A stretch of 64,000 nucleotides of DNA from Combretum micranthum (Eukaryota; Streptophyta; Magnoliopsida; Myrtales; Combretaceae), in NCBI GenBank assembly GCA_024138025.1, contig JAMXBD010003407.1, positions 1-64,000 of the forward strand, in the 5' to 3' direction. A program made the position numbers and the translations under genes. The number at the start of each line of letters is the position of its first letter. Positions within the stretch are counted from its first letter, which is position 1. This document shows positions 45,284-58,838 of the stretch, one piece after another. The notes beneath the pieces are model-generated. The model ran no database searches, had not been told where the DNA came from, and saw nothing but the letters and a program-made list of their open reading frames with translations.

Positions 45284-46536
45284 CTAACCTGTCACCAGGC
45301 CGCCATCAGCATTCTCGCTTTGATCCAAAGCTGCCAACTCCACTTCCTCATCTTCGTCTTCTTCCACCATCCATTGGCCTTCCAAATTGTACAGCCTCAT
45401 CCCATGCATCGCTGAAGCTGCCCGACTCCCGCTCTTGTTACCAGACCTCATGGGGTTGGTATTACTCGAGGTTCCAAAGGGTCGAGTGGCCACGCTTTTC
45501 CGTTGAGAACATTCGGAAGCTAAGTGCCCTTTTCCTTGCAAATAAAGCAAGTCACTGCCAGCTTCTTCGGGCATGTATAAACCATGTGGCCAGCATCACC
45601 ACAAAAGTAACATTTGTTCCTCAGCAGCGGGCATTGCTGGGAGCATGCGTCCCCTTACATTTCCAGCACGTGACATTGGTCTGAACTGGGTCGGCTTGCT
45701 GCTAGACTCCTTAAACCCTTGGTACGGTCTGTACCTTTTTCCTTTGAACCCTGAGGTCGAGGCGTCAAACGGCCTCTTTCCAAATACTCTCTTTTCAGGC
45801 TCCTGATACTTCCTTTTCCTGGCCCCTTCAATTACCCGGGCCTTCTCTACCATTTCAGGATATGTCCTGACTCCAAACTCTTCTAACTTGATCCGCAGTT
45901 CCTCATCTAAGCCTCCCAGGAACACTTGCTTCTTCAATTCTTCGCTATCCCTGAAAGACTCAGGTGCATACTGCAGCAAGTGGACGAACTCATTTCGTAC
46001 TGTTCTACCGATCTCCCCTTCTGCTTAACATGGAGGAAATCAGCACTATATTTCACCCTCAAGCTGGAGGGAAAATAATTGTTTAGAAATTCCCGGCGAA
46101 AGGTTTCCCAAGTGGCCGGGGAAGTCAAGTTCCTTCTCTTGGAGTCCCACCAGACCCGTGCATTGTACCTCAGCATATATGTTCCATATTCCAACTGCAG
46201 ATAAGGTGGAATCTCGTATGCAGCAAAAGAACGCTCAACTTGAGCCAACCAGTCCTCGGCTTCATCGGGTTTACCGAATGCCCCATCAAAATACCGGTTG
46301 CTCTTAATAAAGTCCGGTAAGGAGCTTCGGTGGGGTCTCCTGTATGGCGGGGGTGGCGGCAATGGCACATTATAGGAATGCTCCTCTTGTGGAGCCGGTG
46401 CTTCTGCAGTCATTTCCCGATGATCTGCGGGTGGTGGATGTGGGGCCGAATCCCGGGCACTTCCTGGGTGTGGGTTCTGAACGGATTCTGATTCTGGATG
46501 AAAGTGTTCAAAGATTGGCCAATTGTCCAATCGCAT
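45284..46536 (-). pseudogene. gag of D element (frameshifted)
   Basis: The N-terminal part (46536 down) is Pro-rich and includes PPPPPYRRPHRSSLPDFIKS. The capsid-like core has DEAEDWLAQVERSFAAYEIP, MLRYNARVWWDSKRR, FRREFLNNYFPSSLRVKYS and SVEQYE. It continues in another frame (45596-45979: PESFRDSEELKKQVFLGGLD, EELRIKLEEFG) with a basic linker. A zinc-knuckle remnant (GKGHLASECSQRK) and an acidic tail (VEEDEDEEVELAALDQSEN) close it at 45284. At least two frameshifts are present. It would be the particle-forming protein. Confidence 0.85.
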
Positions 46537-46539
46537 TTA

Positions 46540-47221
46540 GCACATCACCCTGTTGGTTTTGGGGTGCAGCTCCTTGGGGGTTAGGTTGTGGCATAGCCGG
46601 TTGATCGGCTTCATTCGAATTAGACCCTTGTTCCCGATTCCGAATTCGTCGGTTTCGTCTGTTTATACAATGTTTAATGAATTTTTAGTATCTTTAGTAA
46701 GTTTTAGATTTCGAAGGAACAAGATTATTAACAAATTCAAAAGTTGCGAAAATCTGGAAATCAAACTTGGAAAGAAATGGAATTCATAAATCCATAAAAT
46801 CATAAGGAAATAATATAAAAAAAAAATTTCACACATAGAGTAACAAGTGAAATTTCATAACAATAATGTGAATGAATGAATGTCATGTGATCTATATGCG
46901 GTTGATGTTCTTTATGCCTCATGACTAGCATGCATGCTTTTCACAACTCCTTTTCTTTGAAACAAACTTGACCTTTTCATTACTTTAGTGAGCCATACAA
47001 ATATTACATCAAGATTTGGTCCCCAAAATTTGGCTAACTAAGTTCCAATTCCGATTCTAACAACTTCCCTATTCGAAACATGACAAAATACAAGGAAAAA
47101 GAAACAAATAAAATACTAACTATCCTGAAATCCTAAGGCAAATTGGCATCCCGCATTGCCTACTACAAAATAAGAAAATCAGGACTCCTCTTGGACTTCA
47201 TGGGTTGGCTATACTCGGTCT
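46540..47221 (-). other. Spacer between extra ORF and gag
   Basis: About 680 bases with no supported coding content on the minus strand. They contain a gag-leader-like purine-rich segment but no clear signals. Confidence 0.4.
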
Positions 47222-48310
47222 CTACTCATCACTAGAGTCATCGGGTGGTCGAGCGTCTCCTGCTGGAAGAACACCGTCGTCCCGTCGGATGAACAAACTA
47301 AGGTACTCCCTCGTAGTCATCCTCCGCTTCCTAGCAGGTCGGACTAAGGGTTCCTGGTCTTCCTTTCCTCTTCCTCAGTACCTTGCCCTTCCCTCGGGCT
47401 CACATCATTCTCCTCACCTCTAACTTCAGGCTCACTCACCTGAGTCTCTACTACTCATTCTCTCTTACTGGCTCTCACCCATGCCTTCTACCTCCATAGG
47501 CTCGGGGGCTACAGGTTCAGCTACTACCATATCAAGTAGGGGATTTTCTCCTTCCACATAACATCTCTCCACATCAAGGGATCAAACTCGGGTTCCACCC
47601 TACCACTATCAGGTATCTCCAGCTCCCGATTAAAATCCCACAATCGGGTTGGGTTCCGGATTCACTTCAGCTTCCGGCTCGACAGTGGGGTAGGGGTTCT
47701 AGGAACTACATTTTCTTCCCAGTTAGGATCCTCCTCAGGGTCCTCTTCCTCTTCTTCTTCTTCTTCATCCTCTCCAATCACAGGCCCCATTCAATGCATG
47801 CCTATATCAATAGCTGGAGGTGGAGCTATCACTCGGGGTGGGAGAATATCTAAGTAAATCGCATGCCAAGTGATATGATTCCATGCGTCTGCTAAATTCC
47901 AGTCAGGATGATCATACAAGTTATCATGGGCATACACATATAAAGGTCCTATGGGGATCCATACTCTAAAATCTGGAGGGGTTCGGTTTCCTCCACCCTT
48001 CAAAATAAATGTAGCTTCTCTAGTCATGGGCTCACCCATAATCAACCATGATCCTCTCTAGAGTATAAATTGTCTCCAATTTTGTCCATCTCCTCCTCCT
48101 CATGGGATCATACCTCAATCGATCCACTACCGCAGCCCATCTGGTATATCTCAATCCATCCTTCCACAATTTGTACATTTCCCCTATAGTCCGGGGATGT
48201 CTGGCTAAGGCAAAATCTTCACACAACTCTCTTAGCCTCAACCTATATTCTACCATCGTCTCATCGTTTCTCTTTGTCAAGTTCCTGGCCCTCTTCCTGG
48301 TCTCACCTAA
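47222..48310 (-). pseudogene. Extra ORF between primer site and gag in D element
   Basis: A coding-like region begins about 130 bp after the primer binding site and ends about 690 bp before gag. Readable pieces are KRARNLTKRNDETMVEYRLR, LRELCEDFALARHPRTIGEM, YKLWKDGLRYTRWAAVVDRL (48032-48280) and, after a frame change, FRVWIPIGPLYVYAHDNLYD and ADAWNHITWHAIYLDILPPR (47791-48045). It ends in a Glu-rich acidic segment (GEDEEEEEEEEDPEEDPNWE) and a basic C-terminal piece (RKRRMTTREYLSLFIRRDDG) stopping at 47222-47224. No ATG start is clear. I recognise no domain. Ogre elements have an ORF upstream of gag, but this element has a Met-tRNA primer site and a chromodomain-like tail, so it is not an Ogre. 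Host-gene capture or a lineage-specific protein are alternatives. Confidence 0.6.
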
Positions 48311-48438
48311 GGAGACCTACATCAATACAATACTCCAAATCAGACTTAGCAAGAAAACGTTTTTAACTCCATTTAACCTATTAGTTAGATTTCTAAGTCC
48401 GGTTTCTTTTAATTCTATTATCTTGCCTTATAACCTAG

Positions 48439-48451
48439 GGCTCTGATACCA
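48439..48451 (-). other. Primer binding site, initiator-Met tRNA (D element)
   Basis: On the minus strand TGGTATCAGAGCC lies eight bases inside the 5' LTR. Confidence 0.9.
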
Positions 48452-48459
48452 ACTTAAAC

Positions 48460-50032
48460 TGTCACGCCCCGTAGGGTATCCTAAACGTAACAGCCCGCCA
48501 CATACTAAGTAAGACTCTCGAGTTCCCTACCCGAGCCCTTCGGGAGCCTTAAATAGAAGTAAAACGTTCCTTTACGATATTAGAATACTTCAACAAATGG
48601 AGTTAAACAGTTTAATGTGGCATTCATTAGCCATAGATAATAAATCAAAATGCATAATTATAGTTTACAAAATCTAAGGGGCATTCCCCCGCAAAATAAT
48701 ATCAAGTCCATTACAGTCATCCAGAGTCCTTAGTTTCCAACGGAAGTCTATACAAAAGAATGGATTAAACTTCTATGGGAAACTCCTATCTCCGGTACCT
48801 GTGCTGTGGCTTGCCTCGGCCTAAGCCATATAAACTCGTGCTGCAATAGATAAAAACTATGGGGGCGTAAACTAACTAGCTTAGTGAGTAATAACTTCCA
48901 TAACACAATTAAATACAATCATTCAAGCAAGTGATTATTCAAGCAAGTGTATGCATCAACAAATGTGATCAACAAACATATGACCAAGGAAATCATATGT
49001 GGATGGACTTGCGCCCTCCATCCCGGGTTAGCAGATTAACGAATCCTGCGGTACGACGCCGTTTAAGCTCACGGTCAACTAACAATATTTCGTTTTATGG
49101 ATCACGATTAACCAACAAATTCGTTTTATGGATCACGATTAACCAACATATTCGTTTATGGATCACGAAAAACCAACCAATGCGAATGCTCCAACCCATC
49201 GTGATATGAATGGATCCAATTTACAATTGAAGTCGAATATTCATTAATTCAATTCTTTTAGGTGACCAACAAGTATTCGCAGACATTCATCATAAGATAC
49301 TAGCTAATCAGTCAATAGCTTAACACCCGGTTTCGATATTCCTTAAGTTCCAATTCACATATCAGCAGTAGACAACATATATAATTCCCATATACCCCAT
49401 CATGCATATACAATTTCTTTTTATCTTTGCCTACACCACTAGTGCCACTACATTACAATCACATTCATTAATTGAGAGTGGAAGTAAAACTCACTCGGCC
49501 ATTGGACGCCGATCTTTCTAGTAGTAGTAGTCGGGAGGTAGAGTGTCGTCCTGCTCGGGATCACCTACCAAGCAAGAATAATCCTAATGAGACTCTCATT
49601 ATGTAACTAAATCAACTATACATCTAAACATGATGGATTCGGATTTCTCGCTATTTGCGGAAGTTCCGACTTAAAACGGCTATAACTTGGTCATTTTAAC
49701 TCGGAATTTCGCAAATTTTATATCGATCTCTATCTACATCGAAAGATATACCTATTTCTAGTACTATTTTCAAGTTTTGAAAATAGTAAAGTCACGAAAC
49801 AGTGGGATCAGTTCTGTTCTACCATTTCTCAATTCCGAAAAATTTATTTTACTTTTGACAAGAAATGTTCCTAGTTGATGATTCATGCATGAATGGTATA
49901 GGAATGAATTACTAACATGAATGCCATGTAATGGACTCAATATATGCATGGTCATGATGAATTTTTTATAATAAACTCTTATGAACTCTTAAGTGTTAGA
50001 AAATTCCCTAAAGATTACTTTTAAGAAGCTAT
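48460..50032 (-). mobile_element. 5' LTR of D element, first piece
   Basis: It starts TGTCACGCCCCGTAGG and matches 38346 onward. It is interrupted at 50032 by a group-A solo LTR. It holds a peptide exon (49518-49562) and block (49671-49699). Confidence 0.93.
49518..49562 (-). other. Candidate small exon in LTR, DPEQDDTLPPDYYY
   Basis: Paralogue of 39413-39457 with one changed codon (Asp to Tyr at the end). The frame, length and stop are kept. Confidence 0.55.
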
Positions 50033-53000
50033 TGTCACGCCCCGAAGGGTACCCTAAACGTGGCAGTCCGCCGTACACAATATTAAAGCCTAAGAATGAC
50101 CACCTCAGTCACGCGAAGGCTTCCATACTATGTACAAGGCGTCTAATACATAAAGGAGACAAATCGGAATGATACATTTTATGTTGATACAATTGAGTGA
50201 CAATGTAAAGGAAATACAATCCACTATACTCCAAATACAAAACACTATACTTCAAAATACAGTTCCTCAAACTTCAATTACATTCATCCCAAGACTTCAC
50301 TACATAAAACTATTACAAGGCAACTCGTAAAGCTTAGCCAAAAACTTCAAGTATTCTTATATCTTGCCGGAATCCCGAAGTCATTCTCGACTTCAACCAT
50401 CTTGGTCCCCACTTAGCATTCTTGGAATAACCTGCTCATTTAAACAACTATTGGGGTATAAGCTACACTAGCTTAGTGAGAATTCCCTTAATTCCGTACC
50501 ATAACAAACAAGTTATTAATCAATCATATGCTATGCATGAACAAACACGTGAGCAAGCAATTATGCATGGGTAACCGGAACCCACACACAGAACGGATTT
50601 ACGCCCTCCGTATCTTGGGTTAGGAATGGTATTGAGTCTACACGACCGCTGTTAGTCCCCAAGCCCTGGCTCTTAGCACTCGACTCGGCTAGGCTCATAC
50701 AAGGATGCATCCACATGCGCCTTAGTACCCGAGAATGAGCTCTGATACCGGGTCTCCGTACTTAAACGAGTCCTCAGACCATACCGATCGACCTGCGTAG
50801 GAGTAGCACGCTACCAAATGCAATATGTCTGATGCGATGCATGATCAATTTACTTTTGCTTAGGTCAAAATATTTATACATTCTTTAGAGTGACCAGGCA
50901 ATATCATACACATAAATAATATGAATCATGCAGTTATCCAATCAAATCGTGGTTTCGATATGCTTTAGTATTCCTGGCATACATTCATCACAGTCTCTTC
51001 ATATATCCCATCCCCATTCATATCGATTTTTTATCTTGTTCCTAAAATTCTAATGCGACTAATTACAAGCACAACCAAGGTAACAAAATAAGGAGAAAAC
51101 TCACTCAGCCATTGGATCACCGGTCTTCTAGTAATAATAATCCGGTGGTAGGGAATCGTCGAACTCGGGATAACCTAAAAGGAAGAAATACTCTAATCAG
51201 TATTTCAACTCAAACTAATCCAACGACTTCATACGAACTTATCAAATTCGTAATTCGCGTCCTAAGCGGGAATTCCAACTTAAAACGCCATAACTTGGTC
51301 ATTTTAACTCGGAATCTCGCAATTTTATATCGATTTCTATCTACTTCGGAAGAGCTTTCTAAATACGAAGTTTAAATCAAGTTTTGAAAATATCTAAGCC
51401 TCGGAAACGAGGGATCAGATCTGTACAGCGGTGACATAGGTCCGAAAATGCGGTTTTCATGAATGCATTTGAGATTCCTAAGTATGAAATGATATAAATG
51501 CAATGGTAATGATTTTTCCCTATCATGAATGTCATGATGTGAACTTTAATGAGTCTATGTTCTTATAACTTTTTAAATTTAACGATTTTTAGAAAACAAA
51601 CTTTCCTTAGAACCATTTCCTCTCAATTTTAGTAAGTGAGTTTACTACATTTGACCACATCTACATTTTACATGGATTTCTTTAGAAAAACTCTACTTTA
51701 TTTAAAGAAATTTGACCCTTATATTAGTTATATCCTAAGGCCTTTATTTCTTTAATAAAATCCTCATTTATAAACTTTTAAGTGGGTCTTTTATTATAGG
51801 GTTTCCAAAAATCCGAATTTACAAAAGTCCATTTTCAAGTTGATTCCTTTAGGAAAAATATATTTTGTACTTAAAACTTTAAGTATTTATTATACCTATA
51901 TCCTAAGGACTTCATTTGTTTAAGAAAATATCATTTTTGAAGTTGGAAAAATAGTGTTTTCTAACCCTACATACATTATTACGAATTTCATCTATATGAC
52001 TTTTAGTTCAAAACTTCTATTGGACTTCATTTCTTGTTTCCTACATTTTCTTTAGAAAAGTCTCATTTAGACTCATGAAAAATACTACCAAACATTATCT
52101 ATTAACCCATAGGCTTCATTTTCTTGTAAAATACATGTTTAGAAGTTGATAAAGTGTTTTTAACCTAGGTTTCTAAAGTCATCGAATTTACACAAGTTCA
52201 TATTTTGAAAAGTGTTTTCCTTTTTGACTATATTAACTTATCTAACCATAGATCTATATGCCAGGAAGATGATTTTCTAAACAAAAGCATTAAAAACTAT
52301 GAATGCACATAAACTCAAAATGAAGATGAGATCTTAAATGTCTACATGAATAAGAGTAGTAAAATGATAGATCTACTATATCAAGTGCTTAAATGAGTTT
52401 TGAAAACATAAAACCATATTTTTATAAAAGATCCTTTGTTTAAAAGACTTTTTGATGGATAAAAGTTAAAGCTTTTGGTATGAAAACTTCTTTAAAAGAT
52501 AGATCTACTTTGTAATGGTTCGGGATTTTTGTTTGATATCTCATTGTTCCTACTAAAAGATCATGGGAACATGGAGTTGAGATATCCAAAAATCACTTAG
52601 CCATAACAAAGTTTCATGAGTGGAAGTAGTGGATCTTTACTTACTTGAAGTGGATGGAAGATAAGAAGAGAAAATGGAAGTTGGTGTGTATGTGTGGCTT
52701 GAGAGTTTCGGCCAAGAGAGAAAATAGAGGGATTTTTGAGAGTTTTCACTTTAAAAGTTGAGAAATGAAAGAATGAAGAGAGAGAGAGAAAAAGTAGTAT
52801 ATATATAAGTTGGAATTAGGTTAAGAGTTAGTTTAAAAGGAGAAAGATTGCAAAATGGACATGGGGAGGGGGGACTATTCACGTCGGCACTATTCATGGA
52901 GGAGGGAAGAAGTTTGAAAACTTTTACTTTGATTGATTGATTTAACATGATGTGAAATTGTTAAGAGTTGTAAGGAAAGTTAAGGACAAAAGTTATGGAA

Positions 53001-54800
53001 AGAAGGAGTTGATTTGAGTGATGGTAAGGGTTAGACTTGTAGGTGGCTAATAGGTAGACTAGGTAGTACTTTATGAATAGTGAGGAATAGTTGACAAGAC
53101 AATTTGATTTTCCGGTAGTAAGAAATACGAATAAAAAGGCTATAACTGTATTTTTCATAAGCCGGAAAATTATGAAAAATATATTTTTGAAATCCTTATT
53201 TTATTTCGATTCAAATGAGTATTCATAAAGAAATTTTGAAATTCTAGTTCCGGGGCACGCTTTTCTATAATGGGTCTCGGGATGACCCGAATTGAAATTT
53301 TCTTAAAATCTGATCTTTTCTTGGTTTGAAATATAATCAGAACTATATTCAAAATTAGTTTTGCTTATAAAAGTTTCTTATTTGGAAACCGAGGAAAAGC
53401 CGGAATTAGGGTATCTCGGTCTTTCTCACAAAGCTTGAGCTAAACGATTTAGGGTTTCATTTTCCGGTTTCGAAGTTTACTTGATTACTAGGAAACCCAG
53501 GGTATAAAAATAATAATAATAATAATAAAATAATAATATAATTGTGTAATGAAATAAAATGAATAGTGCAAAAGACTAATCAATTACCGGTAGAAATGAA
53601 AATACGGTAAAAAGGTTATAATTGTAACTTTTATAACCCGAAAAATTATATAACTGATATATTTAGAAATCTCGTGGAATTACGAGTCTAACGGTACTAA
53701 TGGTATATTTTTGATATCTCGAGTCCCGGACACGCTTTTCGAAGTCTGTATCCGAACGGTTCGAGATAGGTCAAAAATTTACCAATCTGATATTTGTGAA
53801 CAAACTTATATTACTACGAGCTATTCTACTTATTTAAACTATCTTTCGGCCTCTAGAGCTAAGGGCGCTAGATTGCCGGACTTAAGCTATTGTATTCCGG
53901 TTAGGGTTTCCGGATGACTTTCCGGTTTAGGTATTGCCAAGTTGGAAACTTGAGATTTTCTGTTTATACAACGTATGTAGTTTGAGAAATTTATTTTAAA
54001 TTTTATTTTTATATATTTAATATCTCTCACTGCTTTCGGAAATCTTGAATTGAATTATTATACCGGAGTAATATCGGTAATGGTTACCAGATATGATTTT
54101 CTTGAGTTTGAGTCAAATATCGATTTTTGGAATGATTTTGGGGAAATCTTGATTTTTATAATTTGTTTGAAAAAGGATCTTCATAGTGTTTTGTTTTCGA
54201 ATTTATTTTTGATTCGATTTAAGGTTTTATGAACAATTGGTTAACTTAAGGATTATCTAATTTGTTATTTTGTTTCTTGAATTCTTCCTTCTTAAGATTA
54301 CGAGATTTTAATTTCTAACTCGTTCTATGATTCTTGGGAGTTTGATTTGATCGTTAGGGCTTTATTGTGATTTCCGTCTCTTAGGATTATTATCTGGTCG
54401 TTTGGGGAATTTCCAAAGTCTATATTTTATTATTGGCAGATAAAGTTTTCTTAATCGTGCCAAAGCCTAATTATGGAATTGGCCTTTGGTGATTTCCTGA
54501 TCCTTCAAATTGTCATGTTATGGATTAACTTGCTTTTTAGCAAATTATCACTGTGTTTTATTTTATCCCGATTTTTATGAATTATAGATTAGGTAAGCAG
54601 TTTATCTTACATAATGGTTTTTGGACTTAAGGACTTTTGTAGTCCTTATTTTATTTTTAGATTTTCTCAAACTAATGAATTCTTACTTTCGTTTATATTT
54701 CAGGACTTGTTCAAAGTTCGGTTTTAATTTGGAGTGATTTTTAGGGTTTATTTTCGAAGTTCATCGTAGAATTATTTACTGAAATTTTCCGGGGCTTACA
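50033..54800 (-). mobile_element. Group-A solo LTR inside D 5' LTR (4,768 bp)
   Basis: Ends TGTCACGCCCCGAAGG and GGGGCTTACA are flanked by GCTAT (50028-50032 and 54801-54805), and the D LTR text is continuous across it. It is the reverse-oriented sister of 411-5195. Minus-strand landmarks are peptide exon 51128-51172, block 51280-51307 and a TATA run near 52797-52806. Confidence 0.94.
51128..51172 (-). other. Candidate small exon in LTR, YPEFDDSLPPDYYY
   Basis: Identical in protein to the copy at 4057-4101, with the same acceptor and GTGAGT donor. Confidence 0.55.
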
Positions 54801-56046
54801 GCTATTCTTCCACTTTACACTTCTTAGGGTTTCTTTAACTTGTAATCTTGTAATCCACTTGTTATCTAAAGGAAAATAAGTTCTCAAAGTCTATATTAAT
54901 CATGGCCTTCATTCATGCATAAAAACTTCCATTTTTCATTTGGTAAACATGTTTTTAAACAAGCTTTTTGTAGAAATCCGAATTTTTGCAATTTCATTTT
55001 CTTGCATTTTTCTTATGGAAAAACTTGTCTAATGAACTAAAATTTGAACCTCCAATATATAGATTATCTAAGGACTTCATTTAGCCTATAAAACATCTAA
55101 TTTAGACTTAGATACTAAGTGTTCTTGTAGGCATGAACCTAAATTACGAATTTACCCATTGATCAACATATCAATATTTTTCATGCTAATTCCACCACTT
55201 GTTTTACATTCCTAGTATGCCCAAACTCATTCAAACTTATGAAATCATTCCTTTAATATGCCTATTACACATACCCTTCATTTTTCTTATGAAAAATGAG
55301 TTTAAAAATGATTTTGGTGGTTTTTAAAGTAGGGTTTCCATTTCATCCGAATTTCCAACAAACCATTTCCTACAAAGTCTTTTATTTTTTCAATGTTCTT
55401 GCTTCCTATATATGAAGATCTACTATCTAACATCTCTATTCATATACAAGACTACATTTTTATGATCATCAATGCATGGAAATAAAAATAACTCTATGAT
55501 CATTCATGTACATGAAGTTGTGGATGTCAAAACTTTAGATCTACTAAATATAATGCATGAATCATGGATCTCATGGCATGAACAACAATATATATGCAAG
55601 ATCTCTACTTTACATGCATGAACAAGTTGATATTTCAAACAAAACTCATTCAAAGACTAGATCCACTTCTTGTGATGGCTTGAGATTCTTGTAGTAGTGT
55701 TTTCATGTCCCTTGCTCATGCTCATTGGGATTTAAATGAGAAAACACACAAGAATGATCTTGCCATTACAAGATTTGGGATGAACAAGACTTAAATACAC
55801 ATACCAATGGAGTCTTGAAGGAGGAAAGAAGAAGAAACAAGTTGGAATGTGAGAGGAAGGGGGAGGGGAAGTGCTTGGCACAAAGAAGAAAAGAAAAGAG
55901 AGTTTTTACTCCTTTGTAAAAATTGAAACAAGAAGAAATGAAGAGAGAGAGAGAAAAATATGTATATATGAAGTGAATTAGGTTTAAACTAAATAAATTG
56001 AAGTAAAAATAATTGAATTGAGAGGGAAACGGGGGGGGGGATGGGG
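54801..56046 (-). mobile_element. 5' LTR of D element, second piece
   Basis: It continues the D LTR after the group-A insertion and matches 39935-41145. It ends in a G-rich stretch (56031-56046), where a group-C LTR is inserted. Confidence 0.92.
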
Positions 56047-57157
56047 TGTCATCATGCTCCAGCGGGTACCTAAACGTGACAGCCCACCGTACGCAATATT
56101 AAAACTTAAGAATGACTACCTCGTCACTCGAAAGCTTCCATATCGGTACAAGGCGTATATTCACAACAAAGGGAGACCGGTGGAGTAATGCATTTTAAGA
56201 CATTGGCAGCGGAACATGCAAAATAATACTTAATATATATTTCATTGAAATAATAGTCTTACAGCTTCTAAGGGGCATTCCCCCGATAATTCATAATAAC
56301 ATGATTCTAAATATAATATAACTAAGCTAGAATATTTTAGAAGAAATCTACTCTATAACTTCAAAATAGATTGCCTCCAAAAGCTTCTCAAAATGAGGAT
56401 TCTACCCAGTGAAATCAAGATGGTCTCGGGTGCAAAAAGGTAACCCTGCAATATCAAAAGTCTATAGGAGTATAAGCATGACTAGCTTAGTGAGATATTC
56501 CTTACGCAATAGTACTCATAACAACAATCAAACAAGTTTATTAATCAAGCATGTGAATGCAACAACCATATATCAAACATTACATACGATTATCCGGTTT
56601 CGTATGTTTGATGGATTTACCCCTCCATCGGTGGTTAGGGAATGCTTTGAACTGGGTCCCGAACAACCTCCTAAAGTTGTGCGCGTCTTGGGTTCCAACG
56701 AACCGTACTACTAGTCCCCGGCCTTCCATGCCCAAAGCGATCGATCCGGCTCGGCTACACCTTGAGGCTATTCCCCGTACGTCCTAACCCTCAAGATGTA
56801 GCTAGGCAGCTTACCTTTCCGGTCCCACGCTGAGGAGTAGTAGCAAAACTTCGAAATGATATTCTAAGTGATATGCATGAGCAATTTATTATATGGATTT
56901 CAATATAACATTAAATCATTTAAAGCGATCAAACAATATTTGCACACATAACAATACGTACATGAGACATTTATACAATCACAAATCGGTTCCGATATAC
57001 TTATTGTTCATTGATCGCACACAACGAATCACATACATAATTCCCATAATATCCCACATGCATATCATTTTATCTCTTTCCTACATCTAGTGCTCTATTC
57101 TACAAGCACATGCGCGAATACATAAGCGTAAAGGAAACTCACGTCATCCATAGCGCT

Positions 57158-57205
57158 CTAGGAGTCGAAGTAATCCTCGAGAAAGACAAGATCGTGATCC
57201 TCGAC
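57158..57205 (-). other. Candidate small exon in LTR, VEDHDLVFLEDYFDS
   Basis: Paralogue of 18204-18251; the frame stays open despite three amino-acid changes. Confidence 0.5.
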
Positions 57206-58830
57206 ACCTAAACAAAAGAAATACCCAACATGAGTATTTCATCCAAGATCTATTCGAAGTTCTATACTTCTATCTTAAAGAATTTGTAAAAAAATCGTAT
57301 GGAATGGAAATCCAACTTAAAATGGCCATAACTTGCTCATTTTAATCGGAATTTCACATATTATATACCGATTTCTACCTACTCGAAAAGATCTACTATT
57401 TCTAAGTTAATTTCATCAAAAGAAGTTATTTAGGTCTCGGATAATAGCACGTACAGATTTGATACGAATTTTCCAAACTTCAAAACTAGAGTTTTCAAAC
57501 TTTACTTCACTCAAGGGCTTTTGTACAAAATATAGATATATAGTAATATTGAAAAATCCCTTGAATATATGTATATACATATATGTATAATCTCATACTA
57601 TATGCATGAATTTGGTGTTGTCTCAACAATGGTTTTGTAAAACAAATGTCTTGAAAGTGAGATAAGCTTAAGGCTTGAAAAGAATTTTATTTTGAAAAAT
57701 TTCCTAAGTTATCATAAATGAGTATTTCCTCCTTTTAACTCTATTCCTTCAAAAAGTTATTTTAATCTTTCAAGATTTCCATAAATTTATTTCTAGCGTT
57801 TTGAAAACAAAGTCTTTCTAAATACTTTATGGTTAGTTCCACTTTTAAAAAGAAATCATCTTATAAGTTATTTTGAAAAACTTATCTTAGACTTTAGTGT
57901 TGGTGGAAAACTTTGACAATTGAATCTAAGAAATCCTTTGTTTAAGTCTAAAGAAACTTCTTATTATTTGAAAAGAGAATTTATATTAACTTTACTTTAT
58001 GATTTCTTGGTAAAAACCATATATTGCTACTATCTTTAGAAGAATATTTGTTTAAGATAAATTTCAAACCTTTAAGGAAAATAACTTCTTATGTGACAAA
58101 ATTTATATTTAAAAAGAGTTCTTATTCTTATTTTAAGAAAACTCATTTCTATTATGATTGAGACAATAACAACATATTCATGTATGAATGAGAGTTTGAC
58201 TATGAAAAATATAAAAACACATAAATGAAGTAAGAGCATAAAAGTAAAGTCAAGTATTGGGAACCTTAGCTTCATCAAGGTATCCCGGGACTAAGAATGG
58301 ACTAGTCCTCAAAAGAAAAGAAAAGCAAGGAAATAAAATTGTTTTGACTTGATATGGACAAGTCTAAGACTAGAAACACTAGTCTTAATATTGCATAAAA
58401 CAAGTAAATAAATTGCAAGACTTGAAAATAAATAAATAACAAGTGAGCTATATGCTCTAAATAAATATATATACAAATACTTATATAAGTTAGGTTAGAA
58501 ACAATAATAACATAATAGTAACATAAAGAAAAATAAGAACATGAACAAAAACAAAACATGAATAAATTGTTGCTTCTTTAACTCGTGAGTCTAAGAAACA
58601 TACACTAAACTCATGTTGTTATATGAACATGAGAGAGAATATGAGAAACTTTTACCTAAAGCTTTGGTTTGTTGAAGAAGAAAAGAAGGGTTGTTGTATT
58701 ATGTGGGACTTGGTTTTCTAAAGAAAAGAAGAGACTTGAGAGAAGTTTTGGGAGAGGAATTTTGTGGAGTGATTTTAAGAGAGTTTTAGTATGAATTTTT
58801 GTTGTGTGAAAGAATGGAAGAGGAATGGGG

Positions 58831-58838
58831 TATTTATA
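58831..58838 (-). promoter_or_regulatory. TATA box of group-C solo LTR
   Basis: TATAAATA on the minus strand, upstream of the leader that ends at AG|GTAAAA near 58655. Confidence 0.55.

Noticed and set aside
50740..50765. A second primer-site-like text (CTCTGATACC) inside the group-A solo LTR
   Set aside because: The sister LTR has a different sequence there (CCGGTGCCAGAGCTC), the match is short, and no LTR end or coding region is adjacent.
56409..56787. Overlapping plus-strand ORFs in the group-C solo LTR
   Set aside because: They are antisense to the last LTR exon; the corresponding frames in the sister LTR at 17074-20717 are broken.
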